NCBI RefSeq assembly: GCF_032118995.1
Contig: NC_092662.1
Location: forward strand, 16,939,701-17,003,700
Length of the DNA: 64,000 bases
From: Asterias amurensis
Lineage: Eukaryota; Echinodermata; Asteroidea; Forcipulatida; Asteriidae
Reading direction: 5' to 3'
Shown: positions 10,724-22,800 of the stretch, one piece after another
How positions within the stretch are numbered: the stretch's first letter is position 1
Layout: every line of letters starts with the position of its first letter
Program-made: the position numbers and the translations under genes
The notes under the pieces: generated by a model
Told to the model about the DNA's origin: nothing
Databases searched by the model: none
The model's input: only the letters and a program-made list of their open reading frames with translations

Positions 10724-10915
10724 GTGTTTGCGTGGCGTTGTAAGGAGCTTTCACGGTGTTTGCGTGGCGTTGTAAGGAGCTTTCACGGTGTTTGCGTGGC
10801 GTTGTAAGGAGCTTTCACAGTGTTTGCGTGGCGTTGTAAGGAGCTTTCACGGTGTTTGCGTGGCGTTGTAAGGAGCTTTCACGGTGTTTGCGTGGCGTTG
10901 TAAGGAGCTTTCACT
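10724..10915. repeat. 32-bp minisatellite, six copies
   Basis: The unit GTGTTTGCGTGGCGTTGTAA followed by GGAGCTTTCACG starts at 10724, 10756, 10788, 10820, 10852 and 10884. The copies are nearly identical (one visible G/A change near 10819), which implies recent expansion or homogenisation. It is a tandem array without spacers. Confidence 0.95.
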
Positions 10916-11607
10916 GGATCAGGGGTTTCGAGTGTTGGGCAATTCTGGCTGAAATTTCATCTGAGATATTTCATTAAAACAAACTCATTTTGAAAGCCTT
11001 ATGGACATGAAAATAAAATCAATTAGGCTCTGCACAGATTGTGAAGCACAACCTTCAAAACAACAGTTAATACATTGAAACAGAGGCCTTTTCTAAACCA
11101 AGGCGTGGGCTTGGGCCCCAGTCGTTGTTTGGATAATGTGCTATTATCGGAGCCCCAGTCTCAAGTGGTTTCGAAAAGACCCTATTTCGTCAGAAGGATG
11201 TCGGTGTACGAACTACTTAAATTAGTGGGCATGTCAAGTTCTTAATTATTAGATGTTATGCAAGTTAACCATTCTACATATCGTAGTCTTCAAAGACCTG
11301 TTTTATTAATTTAGAAATGAAACACCAATGAGATATTTTTCAGAACGTCGGTGTCAATTCATTTTATTTTACTTTAGTACATTAACATTCTTCAAATTAG
11401 CTGTAACATTTTAATGCATCAATCTTTCAGTCCAACTTTAAAAAAAGGTATAATTTGAGTTTACTCAGAAAACAATTTCACCTTTTAAATTCTGCTCTAT
11501 TATATTTGTTTTCATAAAAACGTTCCTACTCCTAGTTTAGTTCAAGTTTTAGTTCAACAGAAGTTTCAATGTGGGAGCTAAGAATCCATTTCGAGAATGT
11601 TGTTTTC

Positions 11608-11990
11608 TTAAAGGCAGTGGACACTATTGGTAATTACTCAAAATAATTATTAGCATAAAACCTTTCTTGATTACGAGTAATGGGGAGAGGTTGATAGTAT
11701 AAAACATTGTGAGAAACGGCTCCCTCTGAAATGACGTAGTTTTCGAGAAAGAAGTAATTTTCCACATATTTGATTTCGAGACCTCAAGTTTAGAAATTGA
11801 GGTCTCGAAATCAACCATCTAAACGCACACAACTTCGTGTGACAAGGGTGTTTTTTCTTTCATTAATATCTCGCAACTTCGACGACCAATTGAGTTCAAA
11901 TTTTCACAGGTTTTTTTTATGCTTATGATAGGATACACCAACTGAGAAGACTGATCTTTGTCAATTACCAATAGTGCCCTCTGCCTTTAA
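11608..11990 (-). mobile_element. TTAA family A element, copy 1
   Basis: TTAA flanks, terminal inverted repeat AGGCAGTGGACACTATTGG, and an internal small palindrome GATTTCGAGACCTCA...TGAGGTCTCGAAATC. Orientation is set arbitrarily, with the CTGTGAAAATTTGAGCTC block read 5' to 3' as plus. Short frames in these copies resemble one another only because the DNA repeats. Confidence 0.85.
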
Positions 11991-12101
11991 ATTAAATAAT
12001 TTTTTCTCCAATGGTTCCGAGTAGGAGGGCTCACCAATGATAAAAAGAGCAATAATTTCCCACTTATTATCTCACTGATTTGATGATTACTTTGAATTTT
12101 C

Positions 12102-12487
12102 TTAAAGGCAGTGGACACTATTGGTAATTGTAAAAGACTAGCCTTCACAGTTGGTGTATCTCAATATATGCATAAAATAACAAACCTGTGAAAATTTGAG
12201 CTCAATCGGTCGTCGAAGTTGCGAGATAATAATGAAAGAAAAAACGCCCCCGTCACACGAAGTTGTGTGCTTTCAGATGCTTGATTTCGAGACCTCAAGT
12301 TCTAAATCTGAGGTCTCGAAATCAGATTCGTGGAAAATTACTTCTTCCTCGAAAACTATATCACTTCAGAGGGAGTCGTTTCTCACAATGTTTTATACCA
12401 TCAACCTCTCCCCATTACTCGTCACCAAGAAAGGTTTTATGCTAATAATTATTTTGAGTAATAACCAACAGTGTCCACTGCCTTTAA
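12102..12487 (+). mobile_element. TTAA family A element, copy 2
   Basis: A full copy with TTAA at both ends, in opposite orientation to copies 1 and 3. It is separated from copy 1 by only about 110 bp, so the two form a head-to-head pair that could fold on itself. Confidence 0.85.
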
Positions 12488-13811
12488 AAAGTAATATCTG
12501 TATTTATAATGAAATGTTCAATGCAAACATAACCCATCATTTTACAATCTAGTACATATTGTACATACTAGTAGGAAGTCCAAAACTCTGAGTCAACCAG
12601 GCCTGGAATTACAAAGAGCGCCACTGACTCTGTTGCCCCTTGTATTGGCCTTGGTGCCCCTCCAAATATTTCTCTTAAACTTTCCTTTCAAGTATGAACT
12701 TTCCAGGCCTGACCCATGGGTAAATGTTATCCTAATAATTGGGTCTATGAATTCATCACTGCAAAAGCCTATATTTCTGAAAGTTTTGTATACTCAGCGC
12801 CTTGAGTCTAGATACATGCGCTATAATTATAAGACTTCGATAGTATCATCTCAGTACACAATGCTGAACCATATCTTTAACAATAATTATAATTTATTTA
12901 CAATTTTTACATATGCGGAATGATAAAGCATTCTTAAACAAATTAAGGTTTCCATTTTCAGCTATCGTATTACCCAGGAAAAACAAGTAAAAAACTAAAC
13001 AGAATAGTAGGCCTTTAACTGCATTATTGATTAGGCTTTTAAAGAAAAAAAGGGAGGAAAGAATAGTATCACCAATCAGATTAGAGTACAAAGATATCAT
13101 AATTGACCCTAGGTGTGTAGCTTACCAAGTTTGAAACTTTTCTTTAAACATTTGTAACACCTGTTAGTTGGTCAATTCTGAAAGCATATTAAAGTGCGAT
13201 TACAAAAAGAAATCCCACTTGCAACGGCAAGGAATTGTTGGCCTAATAACACACAGGGAAACCATGGCAGCTTACAGACCAGGCCCCAAATTAATTTAGA
13301 GCCGCATTTAAGCATTTAAGCAAGAAAAGTAACTAAGCACGACTCAAAATGTTCCAGGCCCATTTTCATAAAGGTTATTAGCAGATAATTCAGCTTGACA
13401 GCATTCTCTGCTAAGCAAAAGATGAGTGGGGCACCAGTCACAACATTGTAAATTTAATGGAATGTTGGCTGGTAACCTGTTTTTGCTTAGTAAGATTTCC
13501 CTGTGCTTAGCAGGTTTTTGTGTTTACAGACTTTGCTAAGCAGAACATTGCTTCCTGCTTACAGCAGCTGTATCAAAAACTTGGGTCTTGTCTAGGCCAT
13601 GGTGCCAGATAACAGGTTTCTATAGGAAATCTGTTTTTTTTTAACATTTAAAAAAAACTGTTGATTCTTTACAAGTTACATTCCAGGATAGACATCATTT
13701 TTATCAAAAAGTAATTTTCTTAAGCAATTTCATGTAGATTTAATTAAAGATATTGCACCATACTATCTGTGTATTGGTTGTTGTGGCATTGTTATTGTCT
13801 TGAGTATAGTA

Positions 13812-14199
13812 TTAAAGGCAGTGGACACTATTGGTAATTACTCAAAATAATTATTAGCATAAAACCTTTCTTGGTGACGAGTAATGGGGAGAGGTTGATG
13901 GTATAAAACATTGTGAGAAACGGCTCCCTCTGAAGTGCTATAATTTTCGAGAAAGAGGTAGTTTTCCACAAATTTGATTTCGAGACCTCGCATTTAGAAC
14001 CTTGAGGTCTCGAAATCAACCATCTAAACGAACACAACTTCGTGTGACAAGGGTGTTTTTTTCTTTCATTATTATCTCGCAAGTTCGATAACCGATTAAG
14101 CTCAAATTTTCACAGGTTTGTTATTTTATGTATATGTTGAGATACACCAAGTGAGAAGACTGGTCTTTGACAATTACCAATAGTGTCCACTGCCTTTAA
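13812..14199 (-). mobile_element. TTAA family A element, copy 3
   Basis: A full-length copy with intact TTAA flanks and both termini (CTGCCTTTAA on the right). It is close in sequence to the copies at 11608, 49413 and 61891. Confidence 0.85.
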
Positions 14200-14258
14200 A
14201 GCAAGATGGGGGTAATAAGCCGACCTAGAAATCAAACCTGTGGTGTTATGATCTTGTT

Positions 14259-14493
14259 TGGCTCCATTTCATAGAGCTGCTTAAGTACAAACATGTTGCT
14301 AAGCACAAAACAATTATGCTTGCAATTATAAGTCTGCCTGCCGAAATACTATATAACATGTATCATCTGTGACTGGTATCCAGTCAATGGCACATATGAA
14401 ATTGTATTTTGGTTGGTGACCCTATTTTAGGTAAGCATAATTTTACCCTGCTTAGCTATTTTATGTGCTTAAGCAGCTCTATGAAATCAAGCC
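14259..14493. mobile_element. Family D foldback element, best copy
   Basis: Terminal inverted repeats pair CATTTCATAGAGCTGCTTAA on the left with its complement TTAAGCAGCTCTATGAAAT on the right; about 235 bp. Other, more decayed copies: 4120-4310, 10502-10643, 13356-13587, 31559-31679, 49250-49826 (interrupted) and 60992-61136. It is non-coding and MITE-like. Confidence 0.75.
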
Positions 14494-14662
14494 ATGAGGT
14501 GTTCTTGTCTTATCATAATCTACATACCAACTACCAAGTGTTGAGTTATTACACGTGTAGGCTGAAGGGTTTTGATATAGGTCAACTCCTAGCCCAAGTA
14601 CATAGAAACTTTGAAGCAGATTTCAGCCAGTTTCTTTAAAAAAGAAATTATGCAAATCGCCA

Positions 14663-14825
14663 GTCACACAAGGCCTGAAGGCCACTTCAAGGTGTGGGCT
14701 ACAATTATTTTATTCCAGAGGCCGTTGCAACCTACACCTAGGGCTGAAACAGGGTTACCCCTTTTACAGTCCATACAGATGTAGGCTTGGGTATCATCAG
14801 TCCAAAGCCTGGCCGGTAGACTTGT
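14663..14825 (-). repeat. SINE-type fragment in the SNAPIN 3' region
   Basis: About 160 bp nearly identical in layout to 31108-31265 (GGCCACTTCAAGGTGTG, GGGCTGAAACAGGGTTACCC, GATGTAGGCTTGGGTATC). At 31108 this text runs on into a tRNA-like head, so this is the tail of the same SINE. It contains TTTATT at 14709-14714, which is AATAAA on the minus strand, a possible SNAPIN polyadenylation signal. Confidence 0.6.
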
Positions 14826-14859
14826 ATGACAAATTAAAACACACCAGCAACTATTAGTT

Positions 14860-17800
14860 TTACGAGGAGCTCGAGGCAGGATCTGCGAACGAATGTGGTG
14901 ATGTTGGTGTCACAGGAGTAGTAACAGCTTCTTTACTGGGTGGGTACAAATGGCTGAGGAGTTTCCCAGATTCTTTTCCAACACGTTGCTGGAGTTTACG
15001 TACTCTTTCCTGCAGATCAAAAGAAAGAAAAAAAAAACATTGAAAATATTTTGATTATAAAGACAATATTGTTTATAAACCTGTCACAAAAATAATAACA
15101 ATGAAAAAAGAAACTTCCAACATTGCTTTTTTGCTTTATGCTTTTTAACAAAAAGTCTTATACGGCCGTTTAAAACCTTGCCGGGTCATGGGCATTGACC
15201 TCACTGGTTTCAAACAGCCATTCAAGACTCTGTAAGCCACTCTTTTCTTCCCTTTTCCATAGCTGCATGAATTGAGCAAACTAAGCCTCCAGATTGTAAA
15301 GCCAGGAACATGCATACTTTCAATTCTACACGACACGGACTGCAAAACAGCATGCAAATTACTGATACATGTACAAGAAAGCATGACATGGGATAACGGG
15401 TTTCATCAAGAGGTCTTAAACTACTCTCAAATAATTCTGGCCATTAGTACTTAATTAAAAGTTTTACTAAAAAAGTATTTTAAAAATTAACTCTTGTGTC
15501 TGTAATCTATCTACATGTGCACATATACTTCGTGCCTGTTTACCAACTACATATTGTTCACAATAATGTGAAACACAAATGCAAAAATCAAATACTAAAT
15601 ACTCAGATTATTCTTATAAAAAGTAGCATCCCCATTGTGCAGGTACAATGTACACACAAAGCATCACTGGGTTTAAGTGAGGTATTGGGTAAGGGCTTCT
15701 TGGTCTACCTAAAACAAATTACAAACAAATTTACAAAGCAAAGAGTGATGCACTGAAACTGATGACATATTGTTTAACACTGGAATTCTTCATATCATGA
15801 AAGTAAAAGAACAAAACTTCAGTCTAAAATTACGTGGAAACTGGAAACATCTACAGACATGCAGTGCTCAGCATTTAAATATGGTACATGCACTGATGCA
15901 GCTGTAGAATTCACACACAGTCTTTACAAAGCATGCCAAGCCAATATATTTCACAGACAGTTTTCCAAAACCATGCAGTGTTTGCTCACTGCTGCATGCT
16001 GCTTAAAGACAGTGGACATCATTGGTAATTGTCGAAGACCAGTCTTCTCACTTGGTGCATCCCAACATAAGCATAAAATAACAAACCTGTGAAAATTTGA
16101 ACTCAATTGGTCGTCAAAGTTGCAAGATAATAATGAAAGAAAAAACACCCTTGTCACGCAAAGTTGTGTGCTTTCAGATGCTTGATTTTGAGACCTTAAA
16201 TTCTAATTCTGAGGTCAAGAAATCAAATTCGTGGAAAATTACTTCTTATCTTTCTCAAAAACAACATCACTTCAGAGGGAGCCTTTTCTCACAATGTTTT
16301 AAACTATCAACCTCTCCCCATTACTCATTATCATATAAGGTTTTGTACTAATAATTAGTTTGAGTTATTACCAATAGTGTCCTCTGCCCTTATTAGGCAT
16401 GATGGTCTTTAGAAATAAGTAGGAATGCTTTATTGAGTACATGGAGTCAAGGACTGACCATAATGGTGTAGGCTCCAGACTTTTTAATTACAATTTTTCT
16501 GATTTTTCTCAAGGGCAAAAACACACAGAATAAAGTAGGAAGAATATCATGCCTGCTCAATGAAACAAAACATGCGAAACAAACTTGGCATTTTACTTGC
16601 AATGAGCGTTGAGCAACACCCAAATAACATTCAGTTGTACCTACACAATGGGGTGAATATAGAAATGATTGAGAGAATGGGTTGTTCACAGAATGGAACC
16701 CCCAGGAAAGTCAACCAGGGACTTCCGTTTGGCGGATGTCTTGGCGATATGCAAATGAAGTCGGCTTAGCCGATCCTGCAATAATCAGAGAGATTACAGT
16801 TAAGGGTGGAGTACCTCATAAATTAATTACTCAGTCGCAACACAAATGGCTCTGTTTATTTACATCTTCACATCCAATATAAGATCTTGGTACCTTGTTT
16901 GCAATAAGCCTCATAACTTTTTTTAAATTTCGCCAAACTCACAAAACTACTACTACTACTTTAAATAACCAACACTGAATAAACTTCTGAAGAATTACCT
17001 TTTAAAATGAACAACAGGGCACCCATGCAATGGTAAATTCCTACTGGAGCATTTCAAGGGCATGGAGGCAATTGCCGTTTTTGCCTCGTGAAGCATCAGG
17101 CCTCTGCTTAGAGCAATAGATTGTACAAATCTTCACCTCTACTGAATCAGGGATGGGTTAGGAATTCCTTCAGTAGAATAAAAGGAATGCAAACCTACCT
17201 GAGCATTCTGGATGATATTACTTATAACAGCAATCTTTCGCTTGGAATTCATCAGCTTCTTGACGTAAGGGTCTAGCTCTATGGGTGGTTCCCGAGACTG
17301 ACCTAGCTGTTTCAAAACTAAATTGGAATAAAAAGAAAAAAATAATAATAATAATAATAATTTATTTTTAATATAGCGTCTTATATAAAAAATTTCAAAA
17401 CGCTGTACAGTGTTTTACAAACATTAAGCTAAAAAGAGTAAGCAAAATACAGCAAAATTACATTGTACAATAAGAACAACAAAAACAAACAATGACAAAC
17501 ACCAAAACGAGACAATCAACAAAATCTATGCAAATAAGAGGGCAATGGCACTGGATATGTATGGGGAAAAAAAGGTTCACAAATAAAATGTTAAAGTTCG
17601 TATTGTATTATTCTTAAATTAATCAAAAGTACCTTCATCAAGTTCTTCAATTTGATGTCTAAGTTCTAGTTGGCTTTCTCTGAAATAAAAAGTACAAAGT
17701 GGATTACAAATATCAATACAATTCCAACACAAGGTTCTTAATACTGGGCCCCCTAACACTTTATTTAAAAAAGAGTATGCACGGAGTGTTATTTACAAAG

Positions 17801-18509
17801 CCCCTTTTCCCATCCCACAGTGCATTTCGACCATTCAGCAAAATCAGTCAGGGGTAATTGCAATAAACCTTATGCCACTTTTTAGTGTCAGTCACTCAGT
17901 GTCAACACTCAACACTGTGGTTAGCGCAAAGCAAAATGAAATGGCTGATGGTAAGTACAAACTATTGTAAAAAATATTATGGGCATAATAATTAAAATAG
18001 TCGTGGTGCTTAACACTTCAAATTAAGATTCAAATCAAATTCAAAGGGTGTTTACAAAAATACAAGTTTTTAAACGCATACCCTGGAATTTGGAAAATAA
18101 CTCAGGAAAACACACCAAAAACACCAGAAATTACTTGAAAACTACTTAAATACTTAGATTAGATCAAATATGGTACTGCTCCTGAGGACTGTCTAGAGAA
18201 CAGTTACCGTGTCCGTATTGTTAGTTTGTCAATTAATTCTCAATACAATAATATTATTAGTCAATTCAACAAACAAGGTATTCATTTTCGTAAAATAAAA
18301 ATTAGGGGAAAGTTGTGGCAGGAATCAGACATGTAATTATAGCAGAATACGTACCTCACAAGTCGCACCCTCTCGTCAACTTCTTGCACAGCTGGTTTGA
18401 AGAGTTCTAAGATTCCAGCTGCCATGGCTTCACGGTTTTCAGTCGGAGTTATTGCCGTATGCTTAGCATTTTCTCCTCCTCCTCCGGATCCTGCGATGGT
18501 GGCCGCCAT
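14860..18509 (-). CDS. SNAPIN: SNAPIN (SNAP-associated protein, BLOC-1/BORC subunit)
   Basis: A small coiled-coil protein of the BLOC-1 and BORC complexes, acting in endosome and lysosome positioning and vesicle release. Exons in transcript order: 18355-18509, 17633-17679, 17199-17317, 14860-15009; GT-AG and in phase; 156 residues. Diagnostic blocks: FKPAVQEVDERVRLVRESQL, LRHQIEELDE, LDPYVKKL (82-89), SKRKIAVISNIIQNAQERVR and the YPP near the end. These align with human SNAPIN (FLRPAVQQLD, LDPYVKKLLN, NNILQNAQERLR). The start is the ATG at 18509 (AAGATGG, strong context), not upstream codons. The N-terminus is Gly-rich and variable, as in the family. The tail after YPP is about 25 residues rich in Ser, Thr and Pro, making the protein about 20 residues longer than human. 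It is convergent with UOX and divergent from the double-FReD gene. Confidence 0.93.
16003..16391 (+). mobile_element. TTAA family A element, diverged copy in SNAPIN intron 3
   Basis: The left end TTAAAGACAGTGGACATCAT and the right end TGTCCTCTGCCCTTATT are both mutated, and the right TTAA is lost. The interior keeps the family blocks. It is the oldest-looking full-length A copy in the window. Confidence 0.8.
16392..17198. other. SNAPIN intron 3, remainder
   Basis: Apart from the family A element, this 2.2-kb intron (15010-17198) shows no coding signal or RNA gene. Confidence 0.5.
17339..17361. repeat. (AAT)n microsatellite
   Basis: A short run of AAT/TAA triplets in SNAPIN intron 2, next to an A-run. 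A longer one occurs at 36769-36811. Confidence 0.8.
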
Positions 18510-18514
18510 CTTGA
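18500..18514 (-). promoter_or_regulatory. YY1-like element over the SNAPIN start codon
   Basis: Read on the minus strand, CAAGATGGCGGCC matches the YY1-type AANATGGCGGC motif, which in many housekeeping genes sits in the first exon and includes the start codon. Motif identity is seen; function is inferred. Confidence 0.45.
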
Positions 18515-19471
18515 AAACATCTAATTTGCACGAGTAAAACAAGAGAGGGCGCTGTAGCGGTTATTAAGACTGGACGGTGTCGCATGCATAGGTTCAGTGC
18601 ATGCACGCTCGCTTACGCGCGCACACGTTCATAAATGTACATGTCCACCGGTCTGTTTTTGCACAGCCCGGACACGATTGCATATGCAAAAGTGTCCGGA
18701 ACAGACAGTATTGCATGGCGGACACAATTGCATCCGACAACGGAGCGCCCCGGGCGTGGGCCGCCGACCACTGCTGACCGATGCGCATGTTACAGATTAA
18801 AAAAAAAAAAAAAACATCTCCCCCCCCCCTTGGGGGATTCTGTTCTGTTATAATTTGAGGCATATACATATCAGAATAACTGTATGTTTTAAAAGCTTAT
18901 GTACAGTGATTGAATGGAATGGGAATTCTTTTAGGCATCCTTCGTTTTTTCAGAAACATTTCTTGACGACGGAAGCAGAGCTGTTGACAAAGTTGTTTAA
19001 TGTTTAGAGCTAGTGATTGGTTGGAAAGTTAAGTTTGGGCCGGCTTGCAAATTCCCTAGGTCAGGACTTTTCAGGTGAACTAAAACTACCGAAAGTGGGC
19101 CAAACGGAAAGACAAAGTCAAGCTTTACCCGGAGTGGGTTGTTTGGAAGGAAGCCTGAGCTTCTAAAGATAACACGATAAACATTGTCCTTGGCACACAA
19201 TGCACGGACAATGGGATATACCTGGACAAGAATTCTCTGAGTAAACATAAGACCCTTGTTAACACAGAATATTGCTAAGTGCAAAGACAATTTTGCTAAG
19301 TGGTAACTGATTTTCCAGATCAATTGTCGTGCCATTTGTTCCACTTCTGGTAAGCAAAGTTGTTTCCTGATGGCGAGGGTTGTACCGTGCCCTTTCTACC
19401 TGGTACCATCCTGCCCTGGTCTTCCTGTACCGTCCATCCGCTATCCACCCACTCTAAGGAATTCTGGAATG
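18510..19471. other. Divergent upstream region of SNAPIN and the double-FReD gene
   Basis: About 960 bp. The SNAPIN side (18545-18800) is locally GC-rich with CpGs (TACGCGCGCACACG). An A-run abuts a C-run at about 18798-18833. No TATA box is seen on the SNAPIN side; the FReD side has one at 19472. Confidence 0.5.
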
Positions 19472-19479
19472 TATAAAAG
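19472..19479 (+). promoter_or_regulatory. TATA box of the double-FReD gene
   Basis: TATAAAAG followed by GAGGC. A short untranslated exon is inferred from about 19503 to 19544, ending in AATTCAGG|GTAAGT, and spliced to the acceptor TATCAG at 19866 just ahead of the start codon. A TATA-driven promoter suits an inducible, tissue-restricted secreted gene. Confidence 0.6.
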
Positions 19480-19899
19480 AGGCAAGAAGCTGCGTCCAGG
19501 GATTGTTTCGCTGGAGCCGATCGAAGGAGCGTCTCGAATTCAGGGTAAGTTTAGGCATAATAGGCCTACTTTTGCATTTTTCTTCACTGCTGGTTTTCAC
19601 TCTCATTGGAATACTTCCTAGCAGTTAGGTGGATTTTTTACTTTGAATGTGCATAACTTTTCTATCCTTGTATGCCAATCGGAACTAAATTGATGCTTTG
19701 ATGAACTAAACCATCCTAAATTGCAGGCATTGTTTTTTTCATCAGCGTTCCACGTCAATATAATTTTTTTTCGTAATTTACAGTATACTGTTAAACCTTC
19801 CTGTGTGTAGCTGAAAACTTGCTAAGGGCAAACTGTTTTGTCCCCTTATTCTTTTTTTTCTATCAGAGAGTGGACATTGTTATAGTGTACGAACCCAAG

Positions 19900-22800
19900 A
19901 TGATGTTGGTCATGATGAGCTTGTGTCTGCTGGCGTTAGCCAGCAGTGTTCAAGCTAAAAGTTCAAACAAGGTCCAAAAAGGTGTTGGGCAGTGTATAGA
20001 CAACGATGCATTGACGACTGAGACGTTTGCTGCCATTGAGAACGCCATCAAGGTAAGCTGACCCTATTTCACGATGCGGAATATTATTATTTTAAGATCA
20101 GGTTGGATCAGCGGTTATCTTCCCTGCTTTTCAACTTTGTGGACATCGGTTCGAATCCGACCTCAGACCCGAGCCTTGCATGTTGATAAGGAAAACATGG
20201 GAACAGGAATTACTAGTAAAAAACAAAACAATTTGAAATGTTACCAATAACCATGGAGTACAGGCATACCTAAATTAAAAGGCTTGCAATATCCAGGGTG
20301 GACACCTGTTTAGCACGCAGAAGAGCAAAGTCTAATATTTCCAGGAATACCAACAAGGAAACTTCACATACAGTTTTATTTTGATGGGGCAATCAATGTG
20401 CTTTTGCAATATTTTAAATTTGGAAGTTCTATAATTTGATTTAGGTCTCACAGTACGGTCAGCAGACGGAGAAGCTCAAAGCCCTGAACAGATTGGAGAA
20501 GCATGTTAGCAACATGAGACCTATAATCATGGCTGAAGAGAAACCGAAAGTGAAAACGTTTGCTGGTAAGCCCCGACCAACCTTTAGATTGATTGCACGT
20601 GACGTCATTGACCGCCATCTTTGATATAAAACAATAAAGAAGTGCACGTGTGTACGCGCTGCCAGCCATTGATTGGATACAAAAATACATCAGCATCACA
20701 TTGGGTTGCTAATACATTTAAATTTATATCTTCCACGATGAAATATTGAATGTCACTACATTATTATAAATCTTTTCAGACTGCCTTGAACTGTTGGAGT
20801 CCGGAAGCACTCAATCCGGAGTGTACACCATAACCCCGAACGGTACGTCAGTAGCAGTGCAGGTGTATTGTGACATGATCACTGATGGAGGAGGATGGAC
20901 AGTAAGTTATGGATCATGAGTCCATGTTTGTCTAGTATTGTACCATTGTCAAACTTGAGTAGAATGACAGCATTTTGAGTAGAGCGCCCTCAGATCGACG
21001 TTACAAGATTGGCTAGGGTTGCATCCCTCTAAATGAAGGGGTGCAGGTGCAAATTATTGTATTTTGCCGAATGCTCGTCCTTTATTCATTAGAGGACCGG
21101 CTCTCTTTCCCGTGTCTCTACACAAGTCCTTGAATATTTAGCATTTACACTATGTGAATACTTTGGGTGCACCCTTGGTTGATTTATAGCCCACCGCACC
21201 CGAGCGCCCTCTATCCTGTCTTTCCATTGTTTTGTTTTTAAATATCGCGTTACCTTAAAGTTGGCACCATGATGACGTCATTGCATAATATTTCAAAATG
21301 TCTCTTGCTTTTCTTAAAACTAAAACAGGTTTTCCAACGAAGACAAGACGGATCCGAAAACTTCGATCGCGACTTCATGGACTACAGCCAGGGTTTCGGT
21401 AACACGGACGGGGAGTTCTGGCTCGGCAACGATGCTCTACGGAACATGACCGCTAACGGAAACTACGAACTCCGCATCGATATGTGGGACTGGGAGAATT
21501 CTTATAAGTACGCTGCTTACGAAGGCTTTGCGGTCACTGGAGAAGATTATCAGTTGTCGTTCACTGAAGGGAGCTACGATGGAACTGCAGGTTAGAATAA
21601 GGGATTTTTTATTCAAATATTGAAAAGTCTTTAACAGACTTGCAGGTTTTTGGATGTTTTGTATCTAGCTTATTTGAAAATGAGTGGCCGTACTTTTCAC
21701 AGTCACACAAGCTCCCTCTGCTTGAATCTGAAAAAGAAAAGTTAGTGTAATACCTCACCGTTTCACCACTGACCATAAATAAAAATGGCATTCAAAAGTG
21801 AGGATTCTTCTGCAAACCCGGTAAGTTTGGTAACGAGTTCCTGCACACTTTTTGTATTCGGTGAACGAGATAACAATTGGACTTAATGCATTGCATGGTG
21901 AGGTATCAATGTGTGTGTGGTTGGAGGTTGCACTATGTGTATATCTTGCTAGGTAGAACTATGTTCTTTTGAGAACTTGTCTTACTGTCATACCGCGGAG
22001 CAGATTGTCCCTTGAGTTCTAGGGCTACGGGACGTAGACCAACTCGATGAGTTATCGGCACAGAGGAAAATATATCTTTCTTTTGCCAGCTGTGATAAGA
22101 TGGAATAAAAATTTGTTCTACCAAAGGTGACTCTTTGGCCTTCCACAATGGTTGGGGCTTTACGACTAAAGACCATGACGTCGATGGGGCTCTTGGTACT
22201 GGCAACTGTGCTGTGTGGCTGTACAGCGGGTGGTGGTTCAACTTCTGCCACCGGGCCAACCTTAACGGCCGCTACAAGAACCGATTAGATGCAGTTGGAG
22301 CTCAGCGGGACCAAGGAATCCAGTGGACTGACTGGAAGGGTTTCGAATATTCACTGAAGAAGGCAGAGATGAAGTTGAGACGTGCAATGACTACGGACAC
22401 AGCTGGTAAGTTAAAAGACACAACTTTTCTTAAACTTGTATTACTTCTCAGTCAGCATTCCCAACATGAGCTTTTAAATGCATTACCTATATAAGTGTTT
22501 TCAGGGAAACGGTGATTTATTTATTTTTATTGGAGGAGGGACACATTTTTATTTATTTTTTGATAATAGAGGATAGTTTTGAAAAAAATAATAATATAAC
22601 ATTCAAATGATTTCATAGATTCTGCACTTAGGTAACAACGCATGCATATTGAGCTTGAGAAAGCCTGAACTCTGTGTTGATCTTCTTTTCAGTAACAGTG
22701 GTTGCTACAAACTGCGCTGAGGTAGAAGGTGTGACAAGTGGCGTGTACACCGTAAACCCTACTGGTATGGAGCCGATTGATGTCTACTGTGACATGGACA

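Larger units (their letters stand above)
10916..14258. other. Intergenic space between UOX and SNAPIN (tail to tail), repeat-rich
   Basis: No exons were recognised. It holds three TTAA family A elements (11608-11990, 12102-12487, 13812-14199) and a family D foldback near 13356-13587. The remaining stretches (10916-11600, 12490-13350) are anonymous AT-rich sequence with no coding bias I can see. Confidence 0.6.

Noticed and set aside
10724-10915. CRISPR-like array
   Set aside because: The repeats abut with no spacers, and the setting is an animal genome. It is a minisatellite.
13828-14082. Open frames with similar peptides (MVDFETS.., SNSWKITSFSKT..) at 11624, 12196, 13828, 49429 and 61907
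   Set aside because: They recur because the family A DNA recurs. The frames start and stop at different points, cross the inner palindrome and have no start context or domain, so they are not genes.
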